Shown one piece after another: positions 25,688-38,067 of a stretch of DNA of 64,000 nucleotides; position 1 is the stretch's first letter; each line of letters opens with the position of its first letter. Origin of the DNA: Straminergon stramineum (lineage: Eukaryota > Streptophyta > Bryopsida > Hypnales > Calliergonaceae). The notes under the pieces are model-generated. The model was given only the letters and a program-made list of their open reading frames with translations. It had not been told where the DNA came from and did not search any database. The stretch is from the NCBI GenBank assembly GCA_963920665.1, contig OY987271.1:21145350-21209349 (forward strand). Reading direction: 5' to 3'. A program made the position numbers and the translations under genes.

Positions 25688-28600
25688 TTAGATACCATCC
25701 TCTCTTGCAGAGGTGCTCGTTTCAATGCCAATTAGATTCACATCACTTAAACTGGTGACTTGCCTCCCCCCAGAATTTGATGGAAGTCCCCTGTACCACG
25801 AACTATTGGGTTGAGAAACTCCGGACCCATCTGTCGATTCAGATGCTGGTACGTTATCAAAACCGAGTATACCGGTACGCATTCCACGGCCAGGTTGATC
25901 TGCACTGATATCAGATTCTGAACTGGCATCCCCTTGCAGAAGATTCACAACTCGGGACATGAGGGGTCGCATCTCGTCTGAATATTGCAAGCAAAGGAGA
26001 GTTGTACGTGTGTATCACTCTCTGAGCTTCTGCAATTTCATTGCCACGTAACTTGAGTTTTGGATCCACAAGATCCATGAGCTTGCCCTGTTGCTTCAAG
26101 TTCTGAACCTGCACATGTTTACACAAGAAAATATTTGTGGCACATTGATTTCTGCTCAGAATTTCTGGTTGACAATGCTATCTACGTTGAAGATGGTTTA
26201 TACAATTACAATTGTGAGAGAAATGATCCTAACTAGGGTTTGTAGATCGAACATAGCTATAGCCAATATCAACGTTATAGCAAAGCATTTATGTTCTAAG
26301 ACACGATTTTCAGCTACAACTTCAGCTACAACTTCAGCTAGACTTCTTATAGCAGGACGACTTTCAACTACTCTAGCTACTTCTTTGTTTGAAATAATAA
26401 GACACAGAATTTAATTTGCAAGTAGTTGTGTGTAGGATCATGTTAGGAATTGGATTTTGGAGCAGTGAAATATCCTCTACAGTCAAATGCAGTCAAGGAT
26501 ATCAAAAGAACTTACCCAAACCATGAGATATTCTTCAGGAGGTGGTGCCCCAATATTTATGTTTTTTCTTCCAGCGACTATCTCAAGACACAACACCCCG
26601 AAGCTGTAGACATCAGCTTTTTCACTCAGCTGACCTAACGTTGTATATTCAGGTGCCAAGTAACCTCTGCAAGTAAAAATAATTAGTTAGAAAGAACATG
26701 ATGCTCCTTAATTCAATCTGCTATACACCAATTACGTTAAGAACAAACATGTTAGAACTAAATATTGGCAAGAACTAAGTATACATAGATGTTTCTAGTT
26801 TGTCGAAAGTCCGAATATTCCTGAGTGAAATACAAATTTGAAATCCATCATATTCGCATTCACGTCAATGAAAAACGTAATGGATGCTCGAAAAATCCTA
26901 CCTTGTCCCAGCAACATGCTCAATGAGGATATGACTCTGTTCTTCGGGAAACATTAGGGGAAATCCAAAGTCAGCGATTTTTAGGTCTAGATTTTTGTCC
27001 AATAAAATGTTGCTTGCTTTTATGTCTCAATGGATGATGTTTGGATCCGCCAAGGCATGAAGATAGTGCAGGCCATGAGCAACTCCTAAGCAAATGTTCA
27101 TTTGCTTCGGCCAACTGACATGACCACCTTTTCCTTGTGCTCAATGTACAGAAATTACTGAATTAATTTGAAAATTAAAAAGACTAGATTTTGCAATAGG
27201 AGAAATTTTGAGAGAAAAATCATCACGAGAATGTACTGTAGGCCCAGGGCAAAATGGGGCGAGGAGATTTTGGATCATCTGACCAAGAAGAAACCAGTCA
27301 ACGTCGTGGTTGTCAGCAAAGTCGTAAACCAGAAACCTCTCTTTTCCCTTCACACAGCATCCTTTGAGTATAATGAGGTTCCGATGCCTCATTCCAATTA
27401 TCAGCACCATTTCTTTGAGAAACTCATCCATGCCTTGGTTCCTCTTGCTCATATAAAGCTGTTTCACAGCCACAGGAGTGCTGTTTGGTAGAACACCCTG
27501 CAGAAATTATTCAAACCATCAGTGTAGAAATGCTAAGTTTATCAAATCTTTTCATACCTTTAAACTGAACTTGGACAATAACTTGCAATAGAATCCCGAA
27601 GCTTCATTTCAAATTCATGCTAACCTTCAATTGAATAGTTCTCTTTTCATTTCAGAAAGCAAATAGGCACACATCTTGATATGTTCATATTCAATATGAA
27701 AACTTGGATCATTCACCACAGTTCTCTTGATCCTCAACACCTTGCCATTACTATCTGATACCACCACTAACTGAAATTGATGTTTTCACCTTATACAAAA
27801 CTCCGTGGCCTCCTTGACCCAACTTCATGCTTTGGTCGAAATTTCCGGTAGCATTTTGAAGCTCCCTGTAGCTGTATATGGTGGGCTTTACATCGTACTC
27901 GTCACATTCTGCACAACGTTAATCCACCATTTCTTTTTATCTAATGATACTTTTGTTGCACTAGAAGTGAAAGTGCCATTATTTGGTGGTATACGGCAAG
28001 AAATATGAAGCTTACTATGCCTCACTCCACTCAAGAGGTATCGTTGTTTGCGAGTGCTCCTGCGGTGAAACAGAGCTCCCAGAAGAAACACCAGAAATAC
28101 GGGAGGCAAAATTGCTGATAGAGCTATGGTAATGAATCGCTTCCGCATGTCGTCCATATTATCTGCGTCCGTCATAAACACATCCTCAATTAAAGTAACT
28201 GAAGAATATGATCGGCGGACTTCACAAGCTGTTCTTCAATAATTTCTTAGGTTTTAGATTACTGGCCGAGTTGAGTAAACCTGTGAGATGGTGAAACTGT
28301 TTCCCCAACTGAGAGATGTTTATTTTCGCACATTGTTGAATTCGCACTCACCTGGCATAAGTAAGAAACAAAGACAAAAGCATCTTGTGGCATCGTTCGC
28401 TTCAGCGTTCGAGCAATTCGGATTTCCTTCCAGTCTGCAAGGGACCATGAGTCCACAAGTCATCAGTTAGAAAGTAGATTCTAAGGATGATTTGGAGATA
28501 AGTAAGATAAGTTATAAATGAGCGTTGGTCTAAAGAAGCTAACCGGAATTGAATGGCATTTGGATCGATATCTGAAGGACTGTAGATTACATCGCCAATG

Positions 28601-29748
28601 TTATTATTCTTCAAGCTTATGACTTTCACAATTATCATGCCTGTGGCAGTGTCCACTTTCAAGCTTGTTGAGTCTGTAACCGATGTCAAGTTCTGAGAGA
28701 TGGCGGTTATGTTCAGAGTTCCACTAAAGGAGTTATTGTCAAGGTACCTGCACAAGTTCAAAAACAAACACAATTGATCAATTCGAAGAATCTTCAATGC
28801 ATATACGGTATATTTCAGGCTCATTCTCAACCCCAAGTTTTTCAGCAATTTCAGATGGAAAAAGATGATTTGGTTGAAAACAAGCTAGATGTGGACAGTC
28901 TTTTCTATTGACATTAGAGACACTCACAGTTCGTTCACACAGTCAAGCACCGTGCGATTGAAGCTTGGAATAGGATCAGTGAATCCATTTCCAGACATGT
29001 CCAAAAATTGAAGTGAATGTGAAAAGGCGCAGTTGACAATTGACGAGAACTTTATCCCCGTTGTATTGTAGTTATATTAACTCAAGTTTCTGAACAAGGA
29101 TATCAAAGTAGATAAAATAGTTAGCATAAAGATCGATTCTCAACGACACAATACATGCTCAGTTTGGAATTGTTTCACAAATTCAGAGATTAGAAAAATA
29201 CAGAACAAGAGTCAAGAAACTCATGAACTCACACACGATTTATTGCCGGGAGTGAAGACAAATCCGGAAATGGTCCATGGAAATTGTTCTCAGACAAGTC
29301 CCTGCCAATAGACCAACCAATAAATTACACACGCATCAACTCCAGTAAACACCAAAAACACCAGTAATGACAAGCTAATCTATTTAATGCTAGTATATGG
29401 AAACGGTATAAACTTGAAATTCATCCAGATGATGATCAATAGCAACAAATAAAGAGTGCTTATGGATACACTGGGTCTTACAAGTCTTGTAGCTCGATCA
29501 ATCGGCTAAAATTTAAATGGGACAGGATTCCTGTTATATGATTGCGGGCGAATTTGATCGTTTGTAGTATACTCATGTTGGTCCAATCCGGAAATTCTCC
29601 AGTTAGCTGATTGTCGCTTAACCCCTAAACGACGGACTGGTCCCCGCGGGGAAAAGGCAGGCTGAGTATTGTTCATTGTGCATTGACCATGGGAGAGAAA
29701 TACGTTCATGAACAGTACCAAAGAAAGGGGAACTCTCGTTGCCCTCAT
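25688..29748 (-). pseudogene. LRR receptor-like kinase (LRR-VIII type), decayed
   Basis: Read on the minus strand, 29748 starts a signal peptide (MRATRVPLSLVLFMNVFLSHG). LRR pieces follow (LSDNQLTGEFPDWTNMSIL, NNFHGPFPDLSSLPAINR, QFLDMSGNGFTDPIPSFN, YLDNNSFSGTL), then LEGNPNC, a membrane segment (28140-28060, ALSAILPPVFLVFLLGALF) and a kinase: GQGGHGVLYK loop (exon 27908-27790), AVKQL lysine (exon from 27497), catalytic loop and ADFG (exon ending 26902), APE region (exon 26666-26516, intact), and the end of the kinase plus a C-terminal tail (26100-25688). The catalytic HRD reads H-stop-D: TGA at 27029-27027 replaces Arg. A stop also sits near 29075 and in the first LRR. An extra base near 26000 shifts frame before LQYSDEMRPLM. 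The N-terminal cap and first LRRs seem missing. Introns keep GT-AG, so decay is recent. The family normally senses extracellular ligands at the plasma membrane. Confidence 0.85.
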
Positions 29749-32551
29749 GAAAATTGTAGGAGGGCAGCCTACGACCTAACACCGTGCATGGGTATTTCCG
29801 TGTTCTGTCCTCCATGTCTATGCTCCCTAAAATTATGAATGCATCCGAATGATAGTATTTTTGGCCCTCCAAGATGCAGCATGTCTCCACAATTGTGTTA
29901 AAAAAACCCGGATGAAAAACTGCATTCCTACTTCCTACAGATTACTTTCTTGTTATTCATCGGACGAAAAATGTCCGCATCGGCGTTTATGGGTTAAGTC
30001 TCTGCGGGTAGTCTCTAGCAGCAGCGACCTTGCCAATGTCACTGGGAGAATTGTTGGGTGACCCCTACCCTGTAGGGTAAATATGAAAGGGTTTAGGGGT
30101 TCATTGATCATGTTTATTTGGTTTTATAAAAAAATAAAAAATGTTAGAGCATTGGGCAGGTGGGCGGGATGGATGTCCTTCATTTACTGGCCAGAGAAGT
30201 GGGGTGGGATGGCACTCACCCGCCCATTCTTCAGGCAATGGCTACCAAGGTCACCTCTGCTACATCACAACTAAGGTTGCCACCTCCATAATACTATAAA
30301 TAAAGCCATTCACTACCCAAAATGACCCCCAACTCCACCTTATACTAATCCTTCTAATGCTCACCATTTTGGATATTCTCCTTGTTTAGTTTTCCTTCCA
30401 AAGTAGAGTTTGGTTTGATGGAGTGGTCAATTTTAGGTGTGATTACCTTGATTGATTGAAAGGGAAAGGGAAGGCCATCTTTCTAGTAGAATATATATGC
30501 AAATTTGTATACAAATTTTTTTAGGAGCCAAGAATAGTAAAAAAGAGGTTTAGTATTGGCTATGGTATAGGAGAATGACCTATAAGAATGACATTCAAGA
30601 AAATAAGCCTTGATGAGGAGGGCAAAGTCTGACGAGGAGGTCCTTCCCCAACGTAATCTTTTTTTGGTAGAATGCTCAACCATGGGCCATTGTTCCCTAG
30701 CATAAAGCTTCCTCAAAAAATTTCTTTTTTTAGAAATAGTCCTTATAATAGTGCAATGAAATCCCCTTGCCATGATAAGACAAATAGAAATGGAATTGGG
30801 ATGAAAATTGCATGATGCCTAACTTTTTAAATAGGAAACTTGTGTAATGCAAGTTAAAATTCTAATTATGCTTTGTAATGCACTTGGAAAATACATTGTA
30901 AATTTTTTGACAAGGGTTTACATCCACAAAAAAATATAAAAAGTGTTTACTAGAAGTAAATGTAAATATCTATCAGTTGTACTTTGTATTATTATTATTA
31001 TTATTGTGAATGATATTAATTTATTAATGTTGATTTTTTTTAATCAATAATTAAATTAATCTAGGGTGAATATTATTGTCTAGTGCCAACTTCCACAAAG
31101 ATTTCATTTTGTAGGTGACACTAATTTGGCACCCTCGCTACTAGAACAAATCAATATATTAGTGCCACAAAAATTTTATACACAAAATTAGAAAAAAATA
31201 ATTGCTTTTAAAAAACATGTAGATAAATGGAGAGAATAGCAAAAAAGATTTTCATTAGGAAATTAAATGACTAGGAAGGAATAGCTAGGAATATACATAA
31301 GTAAAATGATATCTTCATAAACAAAATTAGGCATATTTATGCATTAAAAAGATTCTTCTTCAAAATGAATTGCACACTATTCAAGAATATTATGATATAA
31401 GACCAGAAACCTCATATCTCAAAAGCCTCGAATATAAGGGAGAGATCAATTAAAAAATGAGGTATCAGTAACTATTGCCTCAGTATCTTTTGCAATGTCC
31501 AAATTGTGTCCTTATTTGTGTCTTATATTTTTGCATCTAGATACACTACATCCAAAAAATCTATCTCAAACTAGAAGTGCAAACAACCATTATATTATTA
31601 ACTAACCTACCCCCCCTATTGGAAGAGGGATAATGCCTCCCTATATGCTTAGGAGTGAACTTAGTTATAATGTGTAGATGATCATTGGCTGGTTAGGAAG
31701 TTGCAACACTAGCCATATCGTTGACTCACTAGGAAATTGCCATGTTGGGGCTCCTACTTTTAGTGGAAGCAAAAGCCCCACCACCTAGTTAACAATGTTA
31801 TGACATTCTAGGAATTTCTTAAACTTCTATCTATTATCTTTCAATTCCCTTAATCAACTCTTTTTACCAATTCATATACCACTTGTTGCTTCTATTTAGG
31901 CTATAATAAGAATTCTTGTAAAACTTTGACCATGTTTTATCATGCACTTTGGCGAAATCCAACCGATTATTTTCCCATTTCCACCAGCTCCCTTTTGTAT
32001 TAACTACACGTGTTTCCCAATCGTTACTGCAGTTGGATATCCAGTCACTGGTAGATTTCGCTTCACCTGCAAGTACCAGATCGCCCCATCCGCAGGGAGT
32101 GTGCTCTAAAGACTGACGCGTACTTAGGCCTACCTTAAGTTACTGCAGTGACGTTTTGCTACAGTACAAAACTCCACCCCCGCGTCCACGAGCTATCTTC
32201 GGCAAAACTTGTCTGCAACGACGCCAAACTTGACCCCCAAGCTTTGCGTATTAAATGCTGTCCTCAATCTTTTCTGCTGCAGACTGACCAGGAATTACTG
32301 CCCAAGCAATACGTACCACTTGCGGCATCTCTCCTTCAGTATATTTGAACTGACCGGCCGCCATGTCGTTTGGAATCATACATTAGCCTCCGCGCGTCCG
32401 AAAGTGGCGGCTGGAAGCAATCTCTTTGCCTTGATCAAATACTTCTGTTGGAATTGTCGCAAATTGATTAGAGGGTCGAAGTTTGCGTTAGCTTGCGTAC
32501 TGTAGTGATTTGAGGCCTCACAGAGCAATTGGGGAAGCGCAAGCCATCGAC
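29749..32551. other. Intergenic region, AT-rich, 5' flank of gene copy A at its right end
   Basis: No gene is supported. An (ATT)n microsatellite lies at about 30987-31006. A small self-complementary stretch (TTAATTTATTAATG…TCAATAATTAAATTAAT) lies at 31015-31063. From about 32440 the sequence matches the 5' leader of gene copies B and C (GTTAGCTTGCGTACTGTAGTG followed by GAAGCGCAAGC just before the ATG), so the leader of copy A starts somewhere before 32440. Confidence 0.5.
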
Positions 32552-33154
32552 ATGAGGCGGATGGGTCGAGTGCGAGGAAAGCGCAGCAACAAGAGCAGAG
32601 TGACGGGGCGTAAGCGCCGCGACAGGTGGAAGCAATTCACCGCCGCCAAGCACATTAACCCTGCTTGCGCTGAATTTTACCTCCAGCCATCGCTGAGAAT
32701 GTCTCATCGTAGTTTGGAGAATCAAGCACTTGATGAGCGGTGGAGTGCCGGCGATGATCGTGCAGATGCGGACGCTGTACAAGTGAAGAAAGAGACTGTG
32801 AATAACGTGATCGAAGCGGCTATGGCGAGAATGGACGACGGCTATGGAGATGATGAGGAAATGGGGGAGACGACGGTCATGACTTGCCCCGCATTTGAGC
32901 TTGCGAGTGGCCCAATTCTGGCTGGCGATGGCGCAGATATGATTCCTGCCATTGAAGAGGCATTCCACAGAGAGTTCGGGATCTATGAGAATGCCGTGGA
33001 AGGTTCAAACTTCTCTGAAACCCACTTCGCTAGAAGGTGGGGATCCGTTCTTAGCGAGGAAAGCTGGTCGGATGTTGAATTCTTGGAATCAGAGCTGGAG
33101 AGCTCCGAGGACGACGACTGGTGTATGGTGGTTGATGGAGAAGACGACGTGTGA
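32552..33154 (+). CDS. Unrecognised basic/acidic small protein, copy A (200 aa)
   Basis: I do not recognise this protein. The start at 32552 (MRRMGRVRGKRSNKSRVTGR) is chosen because copies B and C begin at the matching ATG with the same MRR.GRVRGK motif and the upstream GCGCAAGCYATCG is shared; an in-frame ATG 14 codons earlier is possible. Residues 1-30 are strongly basic, the middle is mixed, and the C-terminus is acidic. The segment IPAIEEAFHREFGIYENAVEGS is identical or nearly so in all three copies. The end holds three WxxV motifs at W163, W172 and W190 (WGSV, WSDV, WCMV). The last two follow acidic residues (EES, EDDD), as in ATG8-interacting motifs. No signal peptide or membrane segment is seen. 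It is a single exon. This copy is the most diverged of the three, especially in residues 20-110. Confidence 0.75.
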   Translation: MRRMGRVRGKRSNKSRVTGRKRRDRWKQFTAAKHINPACAEFYLQPSLRMSHRSLENQALDERWSAGDDRADADAVQVKKETVNNVIEAAMARMDDGYGDDEEMGETTVMTCPAFELASGPILAGDGADMIPAIEEAFHREFGIYENAVEGSNFSETHFARRWGSVLSEESWSDVEFLESELESSEDDDWCMVVDGEDDV

Positions 33155-34777
33155 ATTGGTGGTTCCCAAGATCAAAACACTCGCCCATTTGCTGTGAGAC
33201 TTTAAATTATTGTAAGCATTCTTCCACCGAGCTCCTGAAAGCTAGCGACTTGGAGTATGTCATCTGCACAACAACGGAACAGCTAAAATTCGCTCGCGGT
33301 CCTCTCTCACCGAGCTTTGCAATAAACAAAGATTCAGATCGAGGGGAGGCCATCCCTCTCCCAGTCCTTCGATTCTTGCGACGTGCACAGCGAAGGATTA
33401 AAGTTTGTTCAATCAGCGCCAAATCTTCGGACGTGAATCATTTGCAGCAATCAAAGCTTTCAGAACCAGTCTTGAATGTCCGCAACGCAATCCACTCCAT
33501 GCGGCCGCCTCGTGAGGTTCTAAGCACATTCCAGCGCACAGACGTGGCATTTACCAAACAGTCTAGCAATTAGACTGCAAGAATAATCACAATATGGTTG
33601 CCCAAGGTGATCTGTACAGAGTAGCGTACGTAGTGAGAGTTGTACATGAATGTTGATTCTAAGCCCAGGTACCGAATGTCGCTTCTTCACTCTGCATATA
33701 TGAGGGAAAACCCCATTAGTGCAAGAAAACATTTGGAAATAAACAAAAAAAAAACCAGATCTGGTGACCGCAAAGGGCAGTGTCCCGACTCCCGAGTAGA
33801 ATGCGGTAAATTGTGCTGAAGATTTCGTTGGATAACTTGATTAACTGAGGGTGACTCACCGTTACCCTTCACTGTAAACTGAACTCATTTAGGTAATCAA
33901 ATAAGGATACGATTGCAATGTGTGAATTCAAACTCCTAAACAACTCACTTGGGGAAATAGAAGCAGGTCTGTATGGTAAACATAACGTCAATGCAGGAGA
34001 GTTTCGCCATCATGGCATGTTTCGATTGGTTAAGGAGAGGTAGATTATGAGTAATGATGTTCAGTACTTGCCTTGTGCAAATTTTCGACAAGGTGTAAGG
34101 TAAAACAGCCCATTGCGGTCAGAATTAGGAGTTCATACTCATGCCATGGTTGAAATTTTTTCATTTTTTTCCAACATAAACACAAGTTTGAGAAACAGTA
34201 AGAGCATTTGAAATTATATTTTTTTGACAAAGTATGAATTTACTATGAATTTTTGAAGTGTTCAGCCCATCATGGCCCATAAGAGTCTGTAGACTACCCC
34301 AGAACCAACAAAATTTGTATCCATCATGCTCATCTTACACCCCTAAAGCAGTCACAACAATTTCTAATGTGAAAGGCCTATAAAGTCACTTCCTACAATG
34401 AAATTACACTGAAAAGTTAGAAGTTCCTAATGCAGTCACTAATCACTCCATTACTGTCAGGTAAGACATTGATTGTGGTCCAAATCTCATTTACTAATAA
34501 AACCCATGATGGGGGCTGGAAAAAACCACAATGGGGGGACTTGCTAGGTGACCACTATGGGTCATCTGACCACAATGGGCTGATTTACCTTACATGAAGT
34601 AAAAATTTCATTGGTCTTGTAGTGAGAGAAATCTCTACTACCATCAACTAGTATTAACTTAGTGAGTGTGGATCCACATAACATAATCTAAATGCAAGAG
34701 ATTTTTGCCATTGTTGCATATTTTGATTAGTTAAGCAATCAAAGAAGTTAAACGGCTCAACTCTCCTACATGAACAT

Positions 34778-34932
34778 TAATATTATGTCTGGTAATTGCA
34801 AAGTAGGCCAAGTCATCAAAAATAATCCTTGGTTAGTAACAACCTTGCTGCTTGCGGCTCAGTAGGTTCCAACTAATGATTATTTTTGATAACTTGGCCT
34901 ACTTTACAATTACCTAGTCCATAATTTGAATT
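34778..34932. mobile_element. Foldback (MITE-like) element of about 155 bp
   Basis: The left arm, containing GGTAATTGCAAAGTAGGCCA and ATCAAAAATAATC, is repeated inverted on the right (GATTATTTTTGAT, TGGCCTACTTTACAATTACC). The arms are nearly complete, leaving a loop of under 20 bases around 34850. Such hairpins are typical of small non-autonomous DNA transposons. No target-site duplication could be fixed with certainty. Confidence 0.7.
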
Positions 34933-37900
34933 GTACATTCTATACTAGGACCGAACTGTAACCATCAGAAAGTTATTAGAGAATTACCTCTTGCAAGAAC
35001 AGATGATCATACTTACTAAACCTTGGTTGCTAAAACCAAAATTCAAGTGACATGACTGCAAGCACTACCAGGCTTGGATCATTCATCAAATTTGCTTCTC
35101 CTTAGATTGCTCTAATTGATGTTCTAATGAGCCTGCATTGTTCTACAAGAGTATGTACTAGACAACTAGGCAAGGGGATTAGAATTAGGGTCTCAGTTGG
35201 ATATTGGGCATGGTCATCTCCTCCAAATTAGAGTAAGACCTTCAAATCTTGGAAATCTATGACTCTCTCAAAGAATGTGAGGAGAGCGGAGTAATAATAC
35301 TAATCACACTCCATCTTTCCAACCACATTGTGTCATGTGGCAATGAAAGAGCTAAGGAAGGATAGTAGATCAAATTAACCTCTAAGGTATGTGCATCCTA
35401 ATCATCACTACCCAAACGTGACACCAACATTTGAATAAAAAACAACACTAAAATTTGATGACTAAGATATTGATGACACAAGATGTTCACAATTAGAACA
35501 TGAGAGCTTGGAAGAGCCTTATGCTGATTTTTCGAACATCACCAAACAACACTTTGAAATTTTGAAACTTATTCATACAACGTCCAAATAGTGCATGCTA
35601 GAGTGAGTTGAAATTCTCTCACTTACCAACATTTAAGATCCAACTAAAATGATTTATGTTTGTAACACTCAATTGGTGTTAGCGAGGATTAGGTGCTCTT
35701 ACCATACCTATAATGAAACCCTAAATCCGAAACTTACAATGAGCTGCTCCTTACCCTCAGCAGCGACCCAATACTAGCCTTGACAAAAGGGATGAAAGGA
35801 GCTGAAATTGCCTTGGATTCATGTCTCCCAGAGGTCAAATCCTCCACCATGGTTTCAAACCCCACCACTGTACATTTCCAAATGAGCAACACAAAGCGGG
35901 ATGTGAATTTTGGGGCGTGATGCTGCATTCGGTAAGGAGCAGAATGGTCTGAGCTTTCTACCCATTTAGCAACACCTCTTTTTGAGTCATTGGGCCTTGC
36001 TTGAAAGACATTAGGAAAAGAATGGGGTCTAGACTCTAGAGAAGGTTGCCTCCCTTTCAGAAACTGTGACCAATAGTGAACAATAGATTACTGGTGTAAC
36101 TTAGATTTGACAGATTCAGCAGTCGTGTGGAAGCCCCAGTCTTCTTCTAATGGCATTAAAGAACTTTTGAGCCCATAGTACACAACAGCAACACAAGACA
36201 AAAAAAAAAGTAACAGCACGTACAGTATATCACACAATATGGGATCATATGAACATAAAAATGTGTGATGGATCACTGTTGTTCTAGTGACCTTTTCAAT
36301 TTTTCTATGGGAGTTTCTACTCTTACCACACTAAGCTCCTTGGTATGTAGGAGATGATGGAGATAGCTTCTAGGATGTGAAGACATTACTATCTTTAGTG
36401 CATATTTTTTGTATCATCCTTATCTTGTTCTCTTCAAACACTATTAATACAAGTCTGTTTTGACCATTCTCAACTTCAAGTTTATAACAATGATAATCTT
36501 TTCAAGATATTTGCTTGCATGTCCTATATTCCTTTTGAAGATTCTGTTTTAGAGCATTTGGGGATATTTATTTTACCATTTTGTAAGTATGATAATCTCA
36601 TTATTATACTTCTATTGTTATATCACTATTGATTGTACTAGACATAAATATATATTGGTCTTATGGATTGATGAAGAAGTACAAGGACAAGTCTATCATG
36701 TCTCCAATTGGAGTTTTGACAATTCTATTAACTCATATCAAAGGTTCGTCTATTGGAAATACAACAAATGAAGATTGTTTTTGATGTCAATGCATTGATA
36801 ATTGTTTTGTCTTAGTGTACCATGCATCATTGTATAAATAAGAACTTCTCTTTGAAAGAAGCTAAGGACATTTTCAATCGAGAGGCATTTGAAATGGTAG
36901 AATACAAGGAATATTGTGTTAGTATGATAAAAAAGGCAATTGTAATATTAAGAGATGAGTTCTATTGAATCTATGTAATTGATGGAAAAGGTGTTTCATA
37001 AGAAACAACTAGAAATGAAGGTAAGCAAAAAAGATGAGCAAAAAGAAATAGTAAAATTCCCAGTTTATGATGCATGTGATTTGAATCTTATACTTGTAAT
37101 AAAGAAGAAGAAACTTGGTGGAGAATATCCGTTATTTTGATATTTTTTAAGAACACAGCTTAGAATGTAAGTGGTCAAATCAAAATGTTGCTTCAATACA
37201 TATCCTTGTTCTCATGGCATATTATTATGACTTTTTGTTTGTTTGAAATGGTAGATATACAAAATTGATCATTATAATCTTACTTTCTACTTTTGCTTCT
37301 AAATTTCCAATTTTAGTTTAGAATATTTCAAGCTTCCTTCATATGTGCAATTAAAGTTTCTACTCTGGTGGTCCATAAATCAAGCTCAAAGGTTCTGACA
37401 TCTCTAACATGATTGTACTAAGAATCTTGTCGATGTGTTGAAATGAATCAATTCAAAAGAACTTTGTAACTTCTAGAAGTTTCCAACAATGACAATTCTA
37501 GCTTGAAATTGATCTCAATGATATACATGTACAATTTGTCTTTAGACTACTATATATTGGACTAACCTAAAGAGAAGATCTACCACCAATCAATATGCCA
37601 CTTGAGTTATAACAACTGATTCACACAAATTTGAGGTGCAATTGAAAGTGTTCATCCTTTGCACATGGGGAGATCCCATCTCCATGATGAAAAGCTTGTG
37701 TCATATTGCAGATCACATGCACATTGTATGTTGCTCCATGTCACAAGAAAAGTCTCTCCATCACTAGCTCCAAAATCACTTCACATTAAAAACACCATAT
37801 CTCACAATCCTACGATGATGCCATAGCACATGAAAAACAATGTGGAAGAAACCAAATTCCTCAATCAACCAAAGCTATCCATATCAATCACACCCGTCCA

Positions 37901-37989
37901 TAAAAACAACATATGACATTACATTTTGTGGTTAAAGAGCTATAATTGTTGCTCTCACTACCAGTAGTAGAAACATGGTCCGTGAAACT

Positions 37990-38064
37990 GAGCTTTAAGA
38001 CTCATGGACTTGCTCTAATTAGTCATAATATGATGAATTAGACCAAGTATGAGTCTTAAAGCTT
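37990..38064. repeat. Inverted repeat (hairpin) just beyond the stop of the membrane-protein gene
   Basis: The arms GCTTTAAGACTCATGGACTT (37992-38011) and its near inverse AAGTATGAGTCTTAAAGC (38045-38062) pair around a short AT-rich loop. The hairpin starts four bases past the stop codon (38070-38068) on the minus strand, so it would lie in the 3' UTR. Confidence 0.75.
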
Positions 38065-38067
38065 AAT

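Larger units (their letters stand above)
33155..38067. other. Intergenic region without recognised genes; contains several repeats
   Basis: No gene can be supported. The first ~450 bases after copy A may be its 3' region. Repeats seen here are a dispersed-motif copy at 34082-34148, a foldback element at 34778-34932 and a hairpin at 37990-38064. The stretch 36560-37030 reads like decayed coding sequence (for example ILVLWIDEEVQGQVYHVSNW in the plus frame near 36660) but I cannot name it. Confidence 0.5.
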
